This document shows, piece by piece, positions 1-12,300 of a stretch of DNA of 64,000 bases (positions are counted from its first letter, which is position 1; each line of letters opens with the position of its first letter). Both the position numbers and the translations under genes were made by a program. Origin of the DNA: Cyclina sinensis (taxonomy: Eukaryota > Mollusca > Bivalvia > Venerida > Veneridae); NCBI GenBank assembly GCA_012932295.1, contig JAAONU010000013.1:5874603-5938602 (forward strand), in the 5' to 3' direction. The notes under the pieces are model-generated. The model saw nothing but the letters and a program-made list of their open reading frames with translations. It did not search any database and was not told where the DNA came from.

Positions 1-84
1 GCAAGGGAGGTAATTAAGGAGGTACTAATTTCTGGAACGGTCTGTACATGTAATAAGTAGATGATGAGAAATTAAACATCTTAA

Positions 85-512
85 AGCGACTGACTCACAG
101 ACGATGATGAAAAGAAAATGTTTATACATCTTGAAATTCTTGCTGTAATCTTGAAGAACATATTTAAACTAAGTTACTGACTCAGTTTTTGTTACAGAAA
201 AACATCAAAATATAAAGTTTTACACACTTTTATTGGTAAAACATTTACCCCGTTAGTCACGGGGTAGATACTTTAATTATAAGATTAATTTTGAGGCGAT
301 CTAATAACTAGGTTCCGTGGCTCAGTGGTCTAAGTCGTCGCTCTATATTTTACTGACCGAAAGATCGTGGGTTCAAATCCTGGTTAAGTCAAAACTTTTT
401 TTTCAGTTTTCATGGTGTATAGAAGCATAATATTATATTTTTCCATAATATACTAAATCCTCTTAAATTTGATAGAATAAAATTTTCAGCAAAATCTTGT
501 GAGTCAGTGGCT
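85..512. mobile_element. 428-bp MITE-like insertion with TTAA target duplication
   Basis: The ends are AGCGACTGACTCACA (85-99) and TGTGAGTCAGTGGCT (498-512), an inverted pair with one mismatch. TTAA flanks both ends (81-84, 513-516). The related copy at 27352-27566 has an uninterrupted TTAA at 27420-27423 at the same place, so the insertion is directly visible. TTAA duplication is characteristic of piggyBac-type elements, though the terminal sequence is not one I recognise. A tRNA-like sequence lies inside. Confidence 0.85.
308..392 (+). repeat. tRNA-like sequence inside the TTAA element
   Basis: An A-box-like TGGCTCAGTGGTCTAAG and a B-box-like GGGTTCAAATCC are separated as in a class II tRNA with a long variable arm. 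The anticodon arm does not pair well, so it is a tRNA-derived (pol III promoter-like) sequence rather than a functional gene. Confidence 0.45.
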
Positions 513-661
513 TTAAACTTTCCTCTAGAAATTGCAGATCAATTTTACCACTTTGTGACGTCCTGAAATTCCTCTTCGGAAAGGCATATGAAAGGGAATC
601 AGCGCAATCAAGCATAATGTTGTAAGATTAGCAAAAACTCAGAAGGGCATCATTCACATAT

Positions 662-1069
662 CCCCTGCTCAAATCTCTCGAAACCCTTGGTCGTGGTATC
701 AAAATTCTTTTGAACTACGAACTCAAAACGATTACAGCTAAAATAGAAATTATGTTCCCAGATTTCTCTATTAAATCCTTGTGGAGCCCTTTAATTCATA
801 CCGTCAGCAATACCATTCAACTTCCACCTTAAGAAAATACCAATGAATCAATTGAAAAATGACTTGTTCAGTTACGTCAAAACGATATCTTGCCTTTTGA
901 TTTCTTTCCGTTATAGGCAACAATTATCAGTTGCGTAGCTGTTTCACTCATTTTGCATTTGGTTCTTTTTATTTATTGTAAACGTAAAAATAAACAAGCG
1001 ATCTGCCAAAGCTGCAAGAAAGGTGTAAAAAATGTTGACACTACACACTATGGCAAACTAGACCTTTAG
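662..1069 (+). pseudogene. Eroded coding remnant ending in a membrane-spanning segment
   Basis: One reading frame of 136 codons can be followed with three internal stops (TAA 830-832, TGA 860-862, TAG 914-916) and no frameshift, ending at TAG 1067-1069. After the last internal stop it encodes ATIISCVAVSLILHLVLFIY, a plausible membrane helix, then a basic, cysteine-containing tail (CKRKNKQAICQSCKKG). I do not recognise the protein. A SINE abuts its stop codon. Confidence 0.35.
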
Positions 1070-1348
1070 GAGCGGATGTGGTCCAGTGGTAACGCGCTGG
1101 ACTGGTAAGCCAGGGGTCCCGAGTTCGATCCCCCGCTCCTCCACTAACATAACTAATAGTCTTTCGGATTAGACGTTAACCGAGGTCCCATGTATCAGTG
1201 CTATACACTGAGCATGCAAAAGGACCAGCGGTGTCTCTGGAATGGGATGCTTCCTGTATCATGCACTAACCCTACAACATAAAATAACTAATCTCTTCAG
1301 GTGGCGTCGGTCATATGGGCAACCGGTACCGACGATAAATAGATAGAA
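1069..1348 (+). repeat. tRNA-Thr-derived SINE, copy 1
   Basis: The head resembles a tRNA with A box TGGTCCAGTGGTAACGCG, anticodon loop CTGGTAA (GGT, Thr) and B box GAGTTCGATCC. A conserved tail of about 200 bp follows (CTTTCGGATTAGACGTTAAC ... GGTACCGACGATAAATAGAT). It matches 62160-62440 throughout head and tail, which marks a SINE family rather than a host tRNA gene. Confidence 0.85.
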
Positions 1349-1531
1349 ACTAAACCGGGTGGCTAAATGACATGTACCGACAACACATACAGCGCGGTCA
1401 CGTTGGCACCCATTACTCCTACAATAAAAACCTTTCCGCGGACAGCAAGCTCCACTTTTTTCAGGGCTGGATAATAAATTATGAGGTAAGTCAAACAAGA
1501 GGCACAAACAGATTTTTTTTCGAAAGGTGGT

Positions 1532-1554
1532 GGGGGGGGGGGGGGGGGGGGGGG
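1532..1554 (+). repeat. Poly-G tract of 23 bases
   Basis: An uninterrupted run of 23 G, followed by TGAGGG and a (GTGTGC)n-like tract to about 1600. It can form G-quadruplex and is error-prone in sequencing, so the length is uncertain. Confidence 0.95.
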
Positions 1555-1627
1555 TGAGGGCAAGTGTGTGTGTGCGTGTGCGTGTGTGCGTGTGTTTGAG
1601 TGTGTGAAGAACCTACCTATCGAAAAA

Positions 1628-1745
1628 AATGCGGGGTGGGTGGGGAAGAACCTAGCCGTCCCATGTAAGTAAATAGTTTAGTTCTAGGCTAGGGGAATCT
1701 GTGTGGTAAATAGTTATTTTTAGGCTAAGAAGTTGTTTCCTTATT
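1628..1745. repeat. Interspersed repeat R1, distal block copy 1
   Basis: GCGGGGTGGGTGGGGAAGA through CATGTAAGTAAATAGTTTAG matches 27586-27652, and the following GTAAATAG...AGGCTAAGA matches about 27893-27925. In the other copy a G-rich expansion separates the two parts. In both places the block lies downstream of R1, so R1 is probably a longer element interrupted here by the SINE and the coding remnant. Confidence 0.7.
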
Positions 1746-1802
1746 GTCCTTTGTTTAATTTTACTTAATATTGCTTTTGTGCACAACCACTGCAATTTTA
1801 TA

Positions 1803-2680
1803 ATTATATGCCTGAAGGGGGCATATTATGTTATGGTCCAGGGCGTCCGTCCGTCCGTTAGCAATTTGGTTTCCGGAGGATAACTTAAGTACTCTTTGAC
1901 CTACAGTCTTTTACCTTCATGTGAGTATTGCCCATATTGAGTGGATGACCACTATTGATTTTGGAGTCAGTAGCTCAAAGGTCAATGTCACATGAACCTC
2001 AACATTGAAAACCATTTCCGCTATGTAACTTGACAATCATTTGTTGTAGAGACTTCAAACTTTAAATCATAATTGCCCACATTAAGTGGATGACCCCTAT
2101 AAATTTTGGGGTCAATATGTCAAAGGTCAAGGTCGCAGTGACCTAAATGTGTAGAATCATTTACACTCTGAAACTCAACAAATATTTGTCTTAGAGATTT
2201 CATAATTCATATAATGGTTGCACACATTTAGTGAAAGACGTCTATTAATATGGGGTCAGTAGCTCAAAGGTCAAGGTCACAGTGACCTTATCATAGAAAA
2301 CCATTTAGCCATGTAACTTGACAATCATTTGTTGTAGAGACTTCAAACTTTTTATCATAATTGCACACACACGCCTATTGATTTTGGGATCAGTATGTCA
2401 AAGGTCAGGCTCACAGTGGCCTAAATGTTTAGAATAATTTACATTCTGTAACTCAACAACCATTTTTCATAGAGATTTCAAAATTCATATAATGGTTGCA
2501 CATATTGAGTGAATGACCTTTATTGATTTTGGGGTCAGTAAGTCAAAGGTAAAAATATTCAAAATTTAAAGCAAATCATTTAATTTTAAAGCCTAAGGTT
2601 TCCTCCCTTGTATCACAAGTGCATCATACTTAGAGAAAACACCCTTCGGGCATATAATGCTCCGACCAGCGGTGCTCTTG
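1803..2680 (+). mobile_element. Pearl-like element, family 1, copy A (non-autonomous Helentron candidate)
   Basis: The 5' hairpin TATGCCTGAAGGGGGCATA is followed by (CGTC)n CCGTCCGTCCG, then about five tandem units of 130-150 bp containing GGTCAAGGTCACAGTGACC. The 3' end reads GCTCCGACCAGCGGTGCTCTTG then TT. This organisation, including the TT after the TCTTG end, matches bivalve pearl elements, which I place with Helentron-derived (HINE) repeats. Copy B is inverted at 13426-14500. Confidence 0.7.
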
Positions 2681-3027
2681 TTGAACTATATTTTCTGCTA
2701 TGGTATTCAACTGGAGCATAAAAATCCAAAAGTTAAAAGGTCAGAAACTGTGTTGAAACACCTTTCTGTAGAAGACAAGTGATGACCTATGGGTACAAAA
2801 CACTAGATCATTCTCTTTTGAAACACATCAGTTTGGGAAATTTATTGATTTTACAAGGCATACAAATAGGTAAAGGACATATAATAGTCTTACCCCTTGA
2901 TGTATGGGTTCTTTGTACAGTACACAGCTGCAGACTGTAAAACCTTTTTGTACAAATGACCAAGGTAAAATCAAGTTATATGACCATTGCCATGTTTCAG
3001 GGACATTTGTATCTAAGATACATTTTT

Positions 3028-4773
3028 AGCTAACCTGAGCACAAAGTGCTCAGGGTGAGCTTTTCTGATCAGTCTTTGTCCGTCGTCCGTCCGTCGTCAA
3101 CTTTTCATTCAAATGACATATCCTCTGAAACCAAAGGGCCAAATTAAATAAAACTTGCATGGGCTGTTCCTTGCATGAAGCTCTACCAAGATTGTTCAAA
3201 TGGTTCTGGTCCATTGCATTTCTGGTTCACTGGAGCTAAAATTAGATTTTAATGTTGGATCTTTAAATATCTTCTTCTCCGAAACCTCAAGGCTTAGAGT
3301 TTAGATATTTTGCATGAAGCATCATCTAGTAGACCTCTACCAAGTTTGTTCAAATTATGACCGTGGGGTCAAAACTGACCCCACCCCAGGGGTCAGTTGA
3401 TTTTACATAGATTTATATAGAGAAAACTTAAAAATCTTCTTGTCAGAAACCACAAGGCCTAGGGTTTAGATATTTGGTTTGCAGCATTGTCCAGTGGACC
3501 TTTACCAAGTTTGTTCAAATCACGGCCCCTGGGTCAAAAATGGCCCCGCCCCAGGGGCCACATGTTTTACATAGAGTTATATAGGAAAAACTTTAAAAAC
3601 TTCTTTTCAGATAGCACAAGGCCTAGAGTTAAGATATTTGGTGTACATCATTGTCTACTGGACCTCTACAAAGTTTGTTCAAATCATGACCCTTGGGTCA
3701 AAACTGGCTCCACCCGGGGGGGGGGGTCATTTGATTTTACACAAGCATTTATATAGGAAAAACTTTTAGATCTGCTGCTCTGAAACACCAAGAGCTATAC
3801 CTTCAATTGTTAGTTGTTATGTCTCCCCCCAACCCCGCCCTTCTGATGGAGACATATTGTTTTTGCCTTGTCCATGGGTGTCTGTTTGTCTGTCTGTCTC
3901 ACACTTCGTTTCTTTTCAATAACTTGAGTACCAGTTCACCCAAAGCCTTCAAAATCCACAGGGTTATTGCCCTTATTGAGTACAAAAAATCCCTTTTGTG
4001 TTTTGGGTCAGTAGGTCAAAGGTTAAGGTCAGAGGGACCTCTTGTGTGAAAACAATTTCTACTCAATAACAGGACTACCATTTCGCCCAGAGCCTCCAAA
4101 CTTCATAGGATGATTGATTTTACTAAATAAAAGAACCATGTTGTTTTTGGAGCTAGTATGTCAAAGGTCAGGTACACAGGGACCTGTAGAGTGAAAAGTT
4201 TTTTTTCTGCAGAGTAACTGTAGTACCATTACAACCAGAGCCTTCAAACTTTATAGGATAATTGTATTAGAAAAACCCTATTGTTTTTAGGGTTCATAGG
4301 TCAAAGGTTAAGTTCACAGGGGCCTGTAGAATGAAAACTGTTTCTGCTCAGTAACTGGAGTACCATTTTACACAGATCCTTCAAACTTCATAGAATGATT
4401 GTCTTTTCTCACTTAAAGAACCCAATTATTTTTGGGGTCAGTAGGTCAAAAGTTAAGGTCACAGGGACCTGTAGAGTGAAAACTATTTCTTCTCAGTAAC
4501 TGGAGTATCATTACACCCAGAACCTTCATACTGTATAGGGTAATTATATTAGAAGAACCCTATTGTTTTTGGGGTCTGTAGGTCAAAGGTCAAAGTCATT
4601 GCGACCTGTAGAGTAAAAATATTTATGCTAAAAAATTGAGTACCATTACACCCAGAGTCTTCAAACTTATTGCAAAGCTTTTCAAACTTACACCTATAAA
4701 AACCAAAAAACGATATTTGTAGCATGAGCAATGAGACTCAGGTGAGCGATTTAGGGCCATCATGGTCCTCTTG
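3028..4773 (+). mobile_element. Pearl-like element, family 2, composite copy C
   Basis: The 5' end AGCTAACCTGAGCACAAAGT folds onto GCTCAGGGTGAGCT; CGTCGTCCGTCCGTCGTC follows. The 3' end is GGGCCATCATGGTCCTCTTG then TTT. From about 3815 the interior switches to another family: a TATGTCTCC...GGAGACATA hairpin, GTCTGTCTGTCTC, then units of about 140 bp with GGGTCAGTAGGTCAAAGG. Copy C is therefore a composite of two families. Confidence 0.65.
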
Positions 4774-5366
4774 TTTGTTTAATTTTATCTATGGAAAATG
4801 ATTAAACATCTGTAAACATTTGTTATGTACATATTTATTTGGCACATAAGCAGCGATATATTACACAGGGTTGCTTTTTAATGATTTAAAAACAAGGAAT
4901 ATCTTACAACATCAGAATAACAGTTTGACACATAAGAAATTGCAAAAAAATATAAATTTCAGACTGGGGTGTAGCTAACTATAAGCTGAACAGGCACCTG
5001 CGTACAATTCATTCCGGGAGGTAGAAAAAAAGTTATCTTAATATGAAATCTGTAGAGCTTCCAGAGGTTTTATGAAAAATGTGAAACATCATGTAGAAAT
5101 AATGGTGAATGGTATGGAAGGTAAAGGAAAATGGTTTTAATGTACACCCAAACATTGTTCAGTATTTACGGTTTAAAAAACAACTGAGCCTTCTTTGCAA
5201 TATACCGGCATTTAAGTACGACCTGGATATGAGCAAGTCACTTCATTTCTCACGCACATGTATTTACATTTTTTTATACATAACCTCGGGATTTAAATCA
5301 TTTACACATGATTTGTAATAATTAACCTTTAGGACCTTGTCTTGAAACAAAGAAAAACAAGAAATA

Positions 5367-5652
5367 CAAGAGCCATGTTAACATGGTCATCCCCGCCGAA
5401 TGTGTTTGCTTATTTTTCATTCTTGTGCACAGCACCCCTCCCCAAAGAGATCTATGGAACTATGAAGTTTTAAGCTGATATCTCAAATTCTTTTCGAGTT
5501 ATGCTCCGGGGAAAAATTATGCTTGAAAAATAAAAAAAGGCAATATCTAAAAAAATTATATAGGGTAGAGGTATCATTTTTGTGTACTGCACTCCTCCTC
5601 AAGGAGATATATCCATCTATGACGGACTCTTCGGCGTTTTCGGCGGGGGATA
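5367..5652 (-). mobile_element. Small pearl-like element, family 7
   Basis: Read on the minus strand it starts TCCCCCGCCGAAAACGCCG and ends in the perfect palindrome CCATGTTAACATGG followed by CTCTTG. It is about 285 bp, without a clear TCCG tract, and is followed on the minus strand by TA rather than TT. It lies just beyond the 3' end of the MET-like gene. Confidence 0.5.
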
Positions 5653-5813
5653 ATTAAGAAGTACAACTGATCAATTAACAATGCAATAAAAACTGCAACA
5701 AAAATTACATCGTTTGGAATAATCAATTTAACATATTAAAATTAGTATTACACAAACTGTTCCAGTTAGTACAAAGTATTTGGAATCTAGTCAAAACAAT
5801 CGTGTACTTTAAG

Positions 5814-5880
5814 TACCAATCAGTAGCTTGTTTCTAGCCGTTTTAAATACCAATCAGTAGCTTGTTTCTAGCTGTTTTCG
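5814..5880. repeat. 34-bp tandem duplication across the MET-like stop codon
   Basis: The sequence TACCAATCAGTAGCTTGTTT and the bases after it occur at 5814-5845 and again at 5848-5879 with few differences. On the minus strand the upstream copy encodes the last residues and stop, and the other copy lies in the 3' UTR. Confidence 0.85.
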
Positions 5881-6360
5881 TTTCTCGGATGCTCTCTCCA
5901 ACTTCCGCAGTAGATCTGGAATTTTGATAGTCAGATCACCAAAGCTAGGTCTACCATCTGGGTCCCAAGTCCAACAGTGCTGCATTATCCTATACCTGCG
6001 AGAAAAAGTAAAAGTTAACAAGATTGTTTGATTGCTATTTGCACATGGTATAATTCCAAGAAAATTAGTAGCCGCAAAAACGCCACTTTCAAAGAAACGG
6101 AAACTATAGTATCCGAGAAAATACAGTTATTTCAAAACAGCTCCATAATTAATACTATTAGCTGTAAGTTAGTAGAAATACTAAGTGCAAAAAAAGAAAC
6201 TTCCTTAAATCACCACAACTCACATTTCTTCAGGACAGAAGTCGGGTTTATTCATTCTACGGCCCTCTCGCAGATATCGTAGCATGTCCCAATTATCTAC
6301 TGTCGGGTATGGGTTCACACCACGTGTCAGTAATTCCCATAAAACCACTCCAAACGACCA
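5854..6360 (-). CDS. MET: MET-like RTK exons 18-19: kinase C-lobe and very short tail
   Basis: Exon 18 (6360-6224) starts [20 protein letters not shown] and ends PEEM. Exon 19 (5995-5854) contains [15 protein letters not shown], the final kinase helix with its conserved arginine, then about 30 residues ending in LETSY and TGA at 5856-5854. The tail has no pair of docking motifs like the YVxV/YVNV sites of vertebrate MET; its only tyrosine is the last residue. A tandem copy of the last 34 bp lies directly downstream in the 3' UTR. Confidence 0.9.
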
Positions 6361-9300
6361 CTAAAACAAGGCAAGCAACTCAAACATAGCATAATTGTAT
6401 GGTTATTCTACGACGATACATTATTAATGATTAATAATTAGAAAATTCTTAAGAATTTTGAAAGATATAAGTAGTTTCATATACAACTGACACTAACATT
6501 TGAAAGTATCACCTACCACGTCTGACTTGGTTGTAAAGAGCCCAAACTCAAGGCTTTCTGGACTCATCCATTTTACCGGAAGTTTCGCTTTCTTATCGCA
6601 AGAGCTGTAATATTCTTTCTCGTAAACATCACGTGACAACCCAAAGTCGGCAACCTTGACCTTCATGTCGTTGTCGATCCTGCAGCAGATTTCTTTACTT
6701 CAATAAAGGTTTCCGGAAATATTTTTATTACATACTACGCATATATTTAATGTCTTTCTGAATTGTAACTTCTGGAATACAAAAACAAGTGACGTGAATG
6801 TATTCCTGTCTTACTTTATTTCAATTTGTTGAGCAGTATTTCGAAAATTTAAACATACATGTATAGTTAATCTACTTCTGTTAAAAAGACCAAGATATTG
6901 CTAAGGTCACTTACATACAGTTCCTTGCAGCAAGGTCGCGATGTACAAATTTTAGCTGGGATAGATAGTGCATTCCATTAGCGATGTCGACTCCAAATAC
7001 TACAAGATCCTTCACTGTTGGTTTCTTGTAAAGAAAAAATATTTTGTCGGGAATGTATAACGAGGTAAGTAATTTTTGATTATCAACACATGACACAATG
7101 ACTTTCACATAATATGTTATGGAAACACATTTACTTAAAAGGAACTAGTTTCTTTGAAATGAAAAAAATTTGATCTGAATGTTGCTTTAGTTTAGTGAAA
7201 GATGGGAATAGTACTTACGCTATTAACATCTCTGATAAATGATAAGACATCCCCTTTCCTCATGAAAGGGAGCACGACAATGGGTAGTTTTTCTATACCA
7301 AGACAAATCCCTATCAGTGCCATGACGTGATTATGATGAAAATCTTTCATCAGCAGGGCTTCCTTCAAAAACATGCTCACATTCAAGTCTTTTGGGTCAT
7401 TTCCTGAAATATCAATCAAATTTAGACTTGCAGTCAAGTCAAGATCACGCTATGTAAAGTGAAAGTAACGGAAAAAAATAAGCAGTGTAAAACGGGCCGT
7501 GATTCTACTTGGTTAAAATAAACTGAAAAAAACTGTCACACAGTATACTTATGACGCTTGTTTTGTTCAGCATTGTATTTATATATCAATGTTTACTACA
7601 CGGGATTGGACTAGCAGTATCTCTAACAACATCAACAACTTTCTTTTAAATTCGCCTCTAAGTAATATGGATTCATGATGATGGAACTACTTTCAGTCAT
7701 CACATATTAATGTAATATACGGGAGATTTATCTAAGGTGTATTCTGTAGCCCTTTTATTCACGAAGTTACTCTTACGTAAGATTTCAGGAATAGCTAGGT
7801 TGCATAATTGCCCCGAGCACCTCTGGAGATGGTATTGACCTTTCGGGCAATGAACAAATCTGTTCTGGTTTTATTTTTTTACATAAACAAAAATAACATA
7901 TGAGAGCAAAGCACGATACCGCATCACTACGCATCACTACTTACTATGAAGTGTTTTACAAGCAACACTCGTCTCTGCCTTTTCATTAGGAAGAGTGAGA
8001 TAGCCTTTGTATACACAGCCAAAGTGCCCTGAAACCATACATCAATGAACACTTCTTTGAATTGAATACACTGGAAATACCATTTTGTTATACGCAGAAT
8101 CGAAACAGATACACGGCCGCTGTAGGCTTATAACTGGATGTGTGAACAATTTTTCAAATAATGTTTACAATACTGCAGTAAACATTAGAATTGGATCAAC
8201 TACATTGTACATTGTATTGATTTTCGACTTGCAGATAAGTAAGAACTAAAGTATGCATGTTGAAAAGAATATGAGTGTCATCGTTTTACTGCGATTTACT
8301 GACAATTGCAAAGGTGATGGCACAAAACTAACAACTACGAAATAAATTTTCAAAAAATGCTAATTGGGCAGATATTTTTAGGTTGACAATCAACATTTCA
8401 TTTTTTTTCAAGACACTGAAAAGTATACCTGAAGATCATCCAAGCAATCTCTCAGAGGTACAAAAAAACATGTATATTCATCAGAAGAAAACGAAGAACT
8501 CCCATGCAGAGGCTGTAAGACAAACAAGCAGTTCATGGAAATCATAAGACTTCATGCATTCATCGAATGTTTGGATGCCTAAATATGTTCAGACTGAAAA
8601 CATTTGTTTCAAAATCCTGAATAATATACAGTAAAGTTCTTGTAATAAGACCAGTCAAAAAGAGGTCTCAATAATGAATCGGTTCTGACTAGTCGCAAAA
8701 ACTAGTTCCTAAAGTTTGTCAAGAAAAGTATGTGAATAAATAAATGCAAAAACTGAACAGTATAACGTACACTACATCGAAAATTATATTGTGGCACAAC
8801 TGAGCGGGTGGCCAAATCAATGTCGCTACAGTAACATTTCAATGTTCTACACTACACCCGTAGCTTTCTGTTTTAAACATGATGCAAACAAGATACTGGT
8901 GGGACGGAAGCGATTTTTGATCTCATTTGTGTCCTTGCCCTTGTATGAAGCCAACCAAATCATACAATTCGCCTATTAGGTGGCTATACTTTATATTTAT
9001 ATGAAATCATTTTAAAATCTTACAAGGCGTTTTTGAGATAATAAAGCAGCCAAGAAATGGGAACGGACTGATGGACGTTTCGATTATTATATACCTCCAT
9101 TGTGGGCATAAGATGTTCTTTGAAAAGAGAACATGGAATGCCTTCGAAATACAGAGACAATAAGAAATTATTTGTCTGATCGTTTGCAATTTTTTTTATT
9201 ACCAGTAAGTAAACATCCGCGAGACATAAACAGTTGGGATAGAAGAAATGAAATTTTGCCTAAAGAGACAGCTATAATCATTTGTTCATCAAAGCGCTTA

Positions 9301-12300
9301 CTTTCTGTGGAAGTAATTGTGAAAAAATATTGCATACAATGAAGCCTTCCGGGTTTTTGCGTTTGCATGCAGAATGAAAATGTATGGCCTTTTTCTGCAA
9401 ATGCTATAAACTGCTTTTAGATCAAGAGTTCGAATATGAAAGTATCTTCTAGTAAGATTATGCTTTTAAGTTCTTTTTTAAGTCAGAGATTAACGAATAT
9501 GGTTTTGAAATAAGCATGCTGAAGTAAATTTGGACAACAGCAATATTATTTATGTAAATGAAACCTTGTCCTATGATTTCGCCTAGTATAAGGCATTCAC
9601 TGGGAATAATTAGATTTTTGTGTTCGAAGAGTGCACGTGTGTCTTCATCTAGTATTGGCAAAAGTGGATCGGTCTCTTTTACGTAAGTACTGTCGTCACG
9701 CACCGCTGCTCTTAGAAACCTGTTTTCCTGATAATCTGAAACCATAGTTACATTTTTCCATTAAACTCTATGAATAATTTTTAATGTAGAATAATTTATG
9801 CGTATTATTTCTCCCTTCTCTACAAATTATACAGCGTTATTTGTTTATTTGAATACACATTATGCTACTAGTATATATTTTAAGGCTAGCAGTGATTATA
9901 TTGATTTGTATCAAAAACTTTACCAAACTGTTATCCGATTTAAACTTTGTTTAATCTCTGATCACATGAACATAATTAACTATATTTTAATATCAGATAA
10001 AAGCAACAAGTGAAAAAATAAATAGAAATAATGAAAAACATACCGTTCTGTCTATTCTGTATTGCGTCAGAAGTGTGGCTCTCTGACAACCCGTCAAGTG
10101 TCAGAATATTGCTATCTCTACGGTAATGGACGTTGTACGGTTCGTTACGGGACTGGAGACGTCTTTTCACCCTTAATTTCCTTAGCCCTACCGCAACCAA
10201 AACTATGAAAGTCACACCGACAATAACAGCCACAGCAACCACAACCGTATCATAACTGGCATTTATCGTATTCATTTGTTGTGTTGCCGTAGGCCGTACA
10301 GTTTGCCTCTGAAATGCCACTGTTCCAAGATCGTATGTACGGTAGCCAATTCTGCACTGTTTGAAATGAAAAAAAATCAGGTATAGACAGTACTATCTAA
10401 AATACGAACCAGTATTACAGTTTTATTTGAAAAATCTCATCTGTATGCAACTGTAAGACTTTGTTCAAGCCAAATCAATGCTCAGTTTTAAGTATGGAAT
10501 ACAAATATAGTTATTTCATTGTCTCCGTTACTTCTACTTTTAAACTTGAAATTATCACAATTATCTACCTGTGTTTTTCCGACGAGCTACGACCAGATAC
10601 ACTGTCATACGTGTAAAAAAATGAATGCTTTGCAGGGACGACATACTCTCAGGACAATGACTCAACTTTTATGCCTGAACTAGTGATTTTTTCCAGTTGG
10701 ACATTGATATTGAAAACATTAATTGTGCATAACGTTATTAATTAAGTTCGGAATTACGTAAATAATGAAATAATTCATCGAACACAAATTTTTGATACAT
10801 GCAGTTTTTGCTTAAAGCAAAACTTATATAGATACTGCCAGACAAAATGAACACCATATATACTTTGACTGCGTCAAATTAAATTGAATTTGGCTTTACC
10901 GTGACCCTCTCCTTCAATAATTTCGTGACTGTCCAGAGATCAAACATCATGCAGTAAATGCTGTCTTCGAGCACGTCAATTATGGAACAATCGGATTTTC
11001 CTATTGTGATTCTAATGTCATCTTTGCTGATATTTTGCAACCCTGTTCCCTGAAAAAGTAACAGAAATCGAACGTTTACTAAAGTACCACTGGATTTTTG
11101 TAACACCCGTGGTCTTCTCATGGTTATCGGTAAAAAATATTCAAATAACAAACTGAACGATTCTGTAAAATTATAGATTTTCTTATTTTCTATCAAATAT
11201 AGAGACAAGAGTTTCTTGCAACTTATGTGAATTATTTTCGATGACTACGAAGTATTTCTTCTTGTTTAGTTAGTTTTTTTTAATTACAACATGTCTGTTA
11301 AAAGTATTAGGTGTACACCTGAAGACCATCCGCTGGTGGATGTTTATATGTTATTCCGGTTGAAAGCTGTTCTTAGAAAGGCTTCAGTCAAAGCAAAACT
11401 TTACTAAATGGAATCCTTACCTTAAATGCAATTTCTGTGTAATTTGCATGTTCCGGCAGAAGAAGGATTTTGTTATAATACTCTAAATCTGGATCTTCTG
11501 TCACTAGTATTCGGAATTCGTCTAATGTTCTGATTTTACCGTAAACATTAAACAAAGTGGGCACTGTCCAAAACGGAAGCAAACTTGCATTGTCTATCAC
11601 TGCAGATTTACAAAGCATCACCTTAGCGTACGATATGTCAAAAAAATCACAGAAACTTGAATTCTGAAAAATGAAAGATTCGAATCATTATTTCAAACTT
11701 ATGACACATAACTTCCATTTAGGCTTAAAAGAAATTGTTTTTTTTTTCTTTACGGGCGTATCAAACTGTCGATTGAAAAATAACTTTCTTTTTCAATACT
11801 GATTGTAACACTTTCATATGGCTTCACTATTATAATGAAAATGGTGAATGAAATATTTTTGTAAATAGATGATCACCAAATATCACAAGTACAAAAAAAG
11901 ACTTGTAGTTTGACTTTTTGGTAGTACAAGCATGGCATTTCATATGTAACTGAACATTGCCTTTCATTGCCTTACCGTTTTGGTTCCGTTGCTATCCTGA
12001 AGGTACAGTTGGCTGGTCTGTCCAAATCCATCTAAATGTTCACCAGATATCGTTAATGTTATCCCACCGCTAAACACAAGAAAGAAACTTAAGCTGTTTG
12101 TACCTACAAACTTACATACACACATATATGTATACATTTCTAACCCAACTTCTGACCTACATCAACAGACCAATCAAATATGTGGGTGAAAAGCAATAAT
12201 AACCCAGACTGAATTTTTACAATGATTTCATTGGCCAAAAGTCGTCAACAGCGCAAAAAAAAATTTCGATCTAAGATTTCTTTGTAAAGGCTTCTTGCGG

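Larger units (their letters stand above)
1..655. repeat. Interspersed repeat R1, copy 1 (interrupted)
   Basis: Bases 1-80 and 517-655 match 27352-27566 at high identity (shared GCAAGGGAGGTAAT at the start, AGCATAATGTTGTAAGATT near the end). The 428-bp TTAA element splits this copy. The window begins inside the repeat. Confidence 0.85.

Noticed and set aside
1074..1142. Functional tRNA-Thr gene
   Set aside because: The head is followed by a conserved non-tRNA tail shared with 62160-62440, so it is a SINE.
9007..9368. Overlapping open frames on both strands in receptor intron 13
   Set aside because: They lie inside an intron, oppose each other and show no family resemblance.
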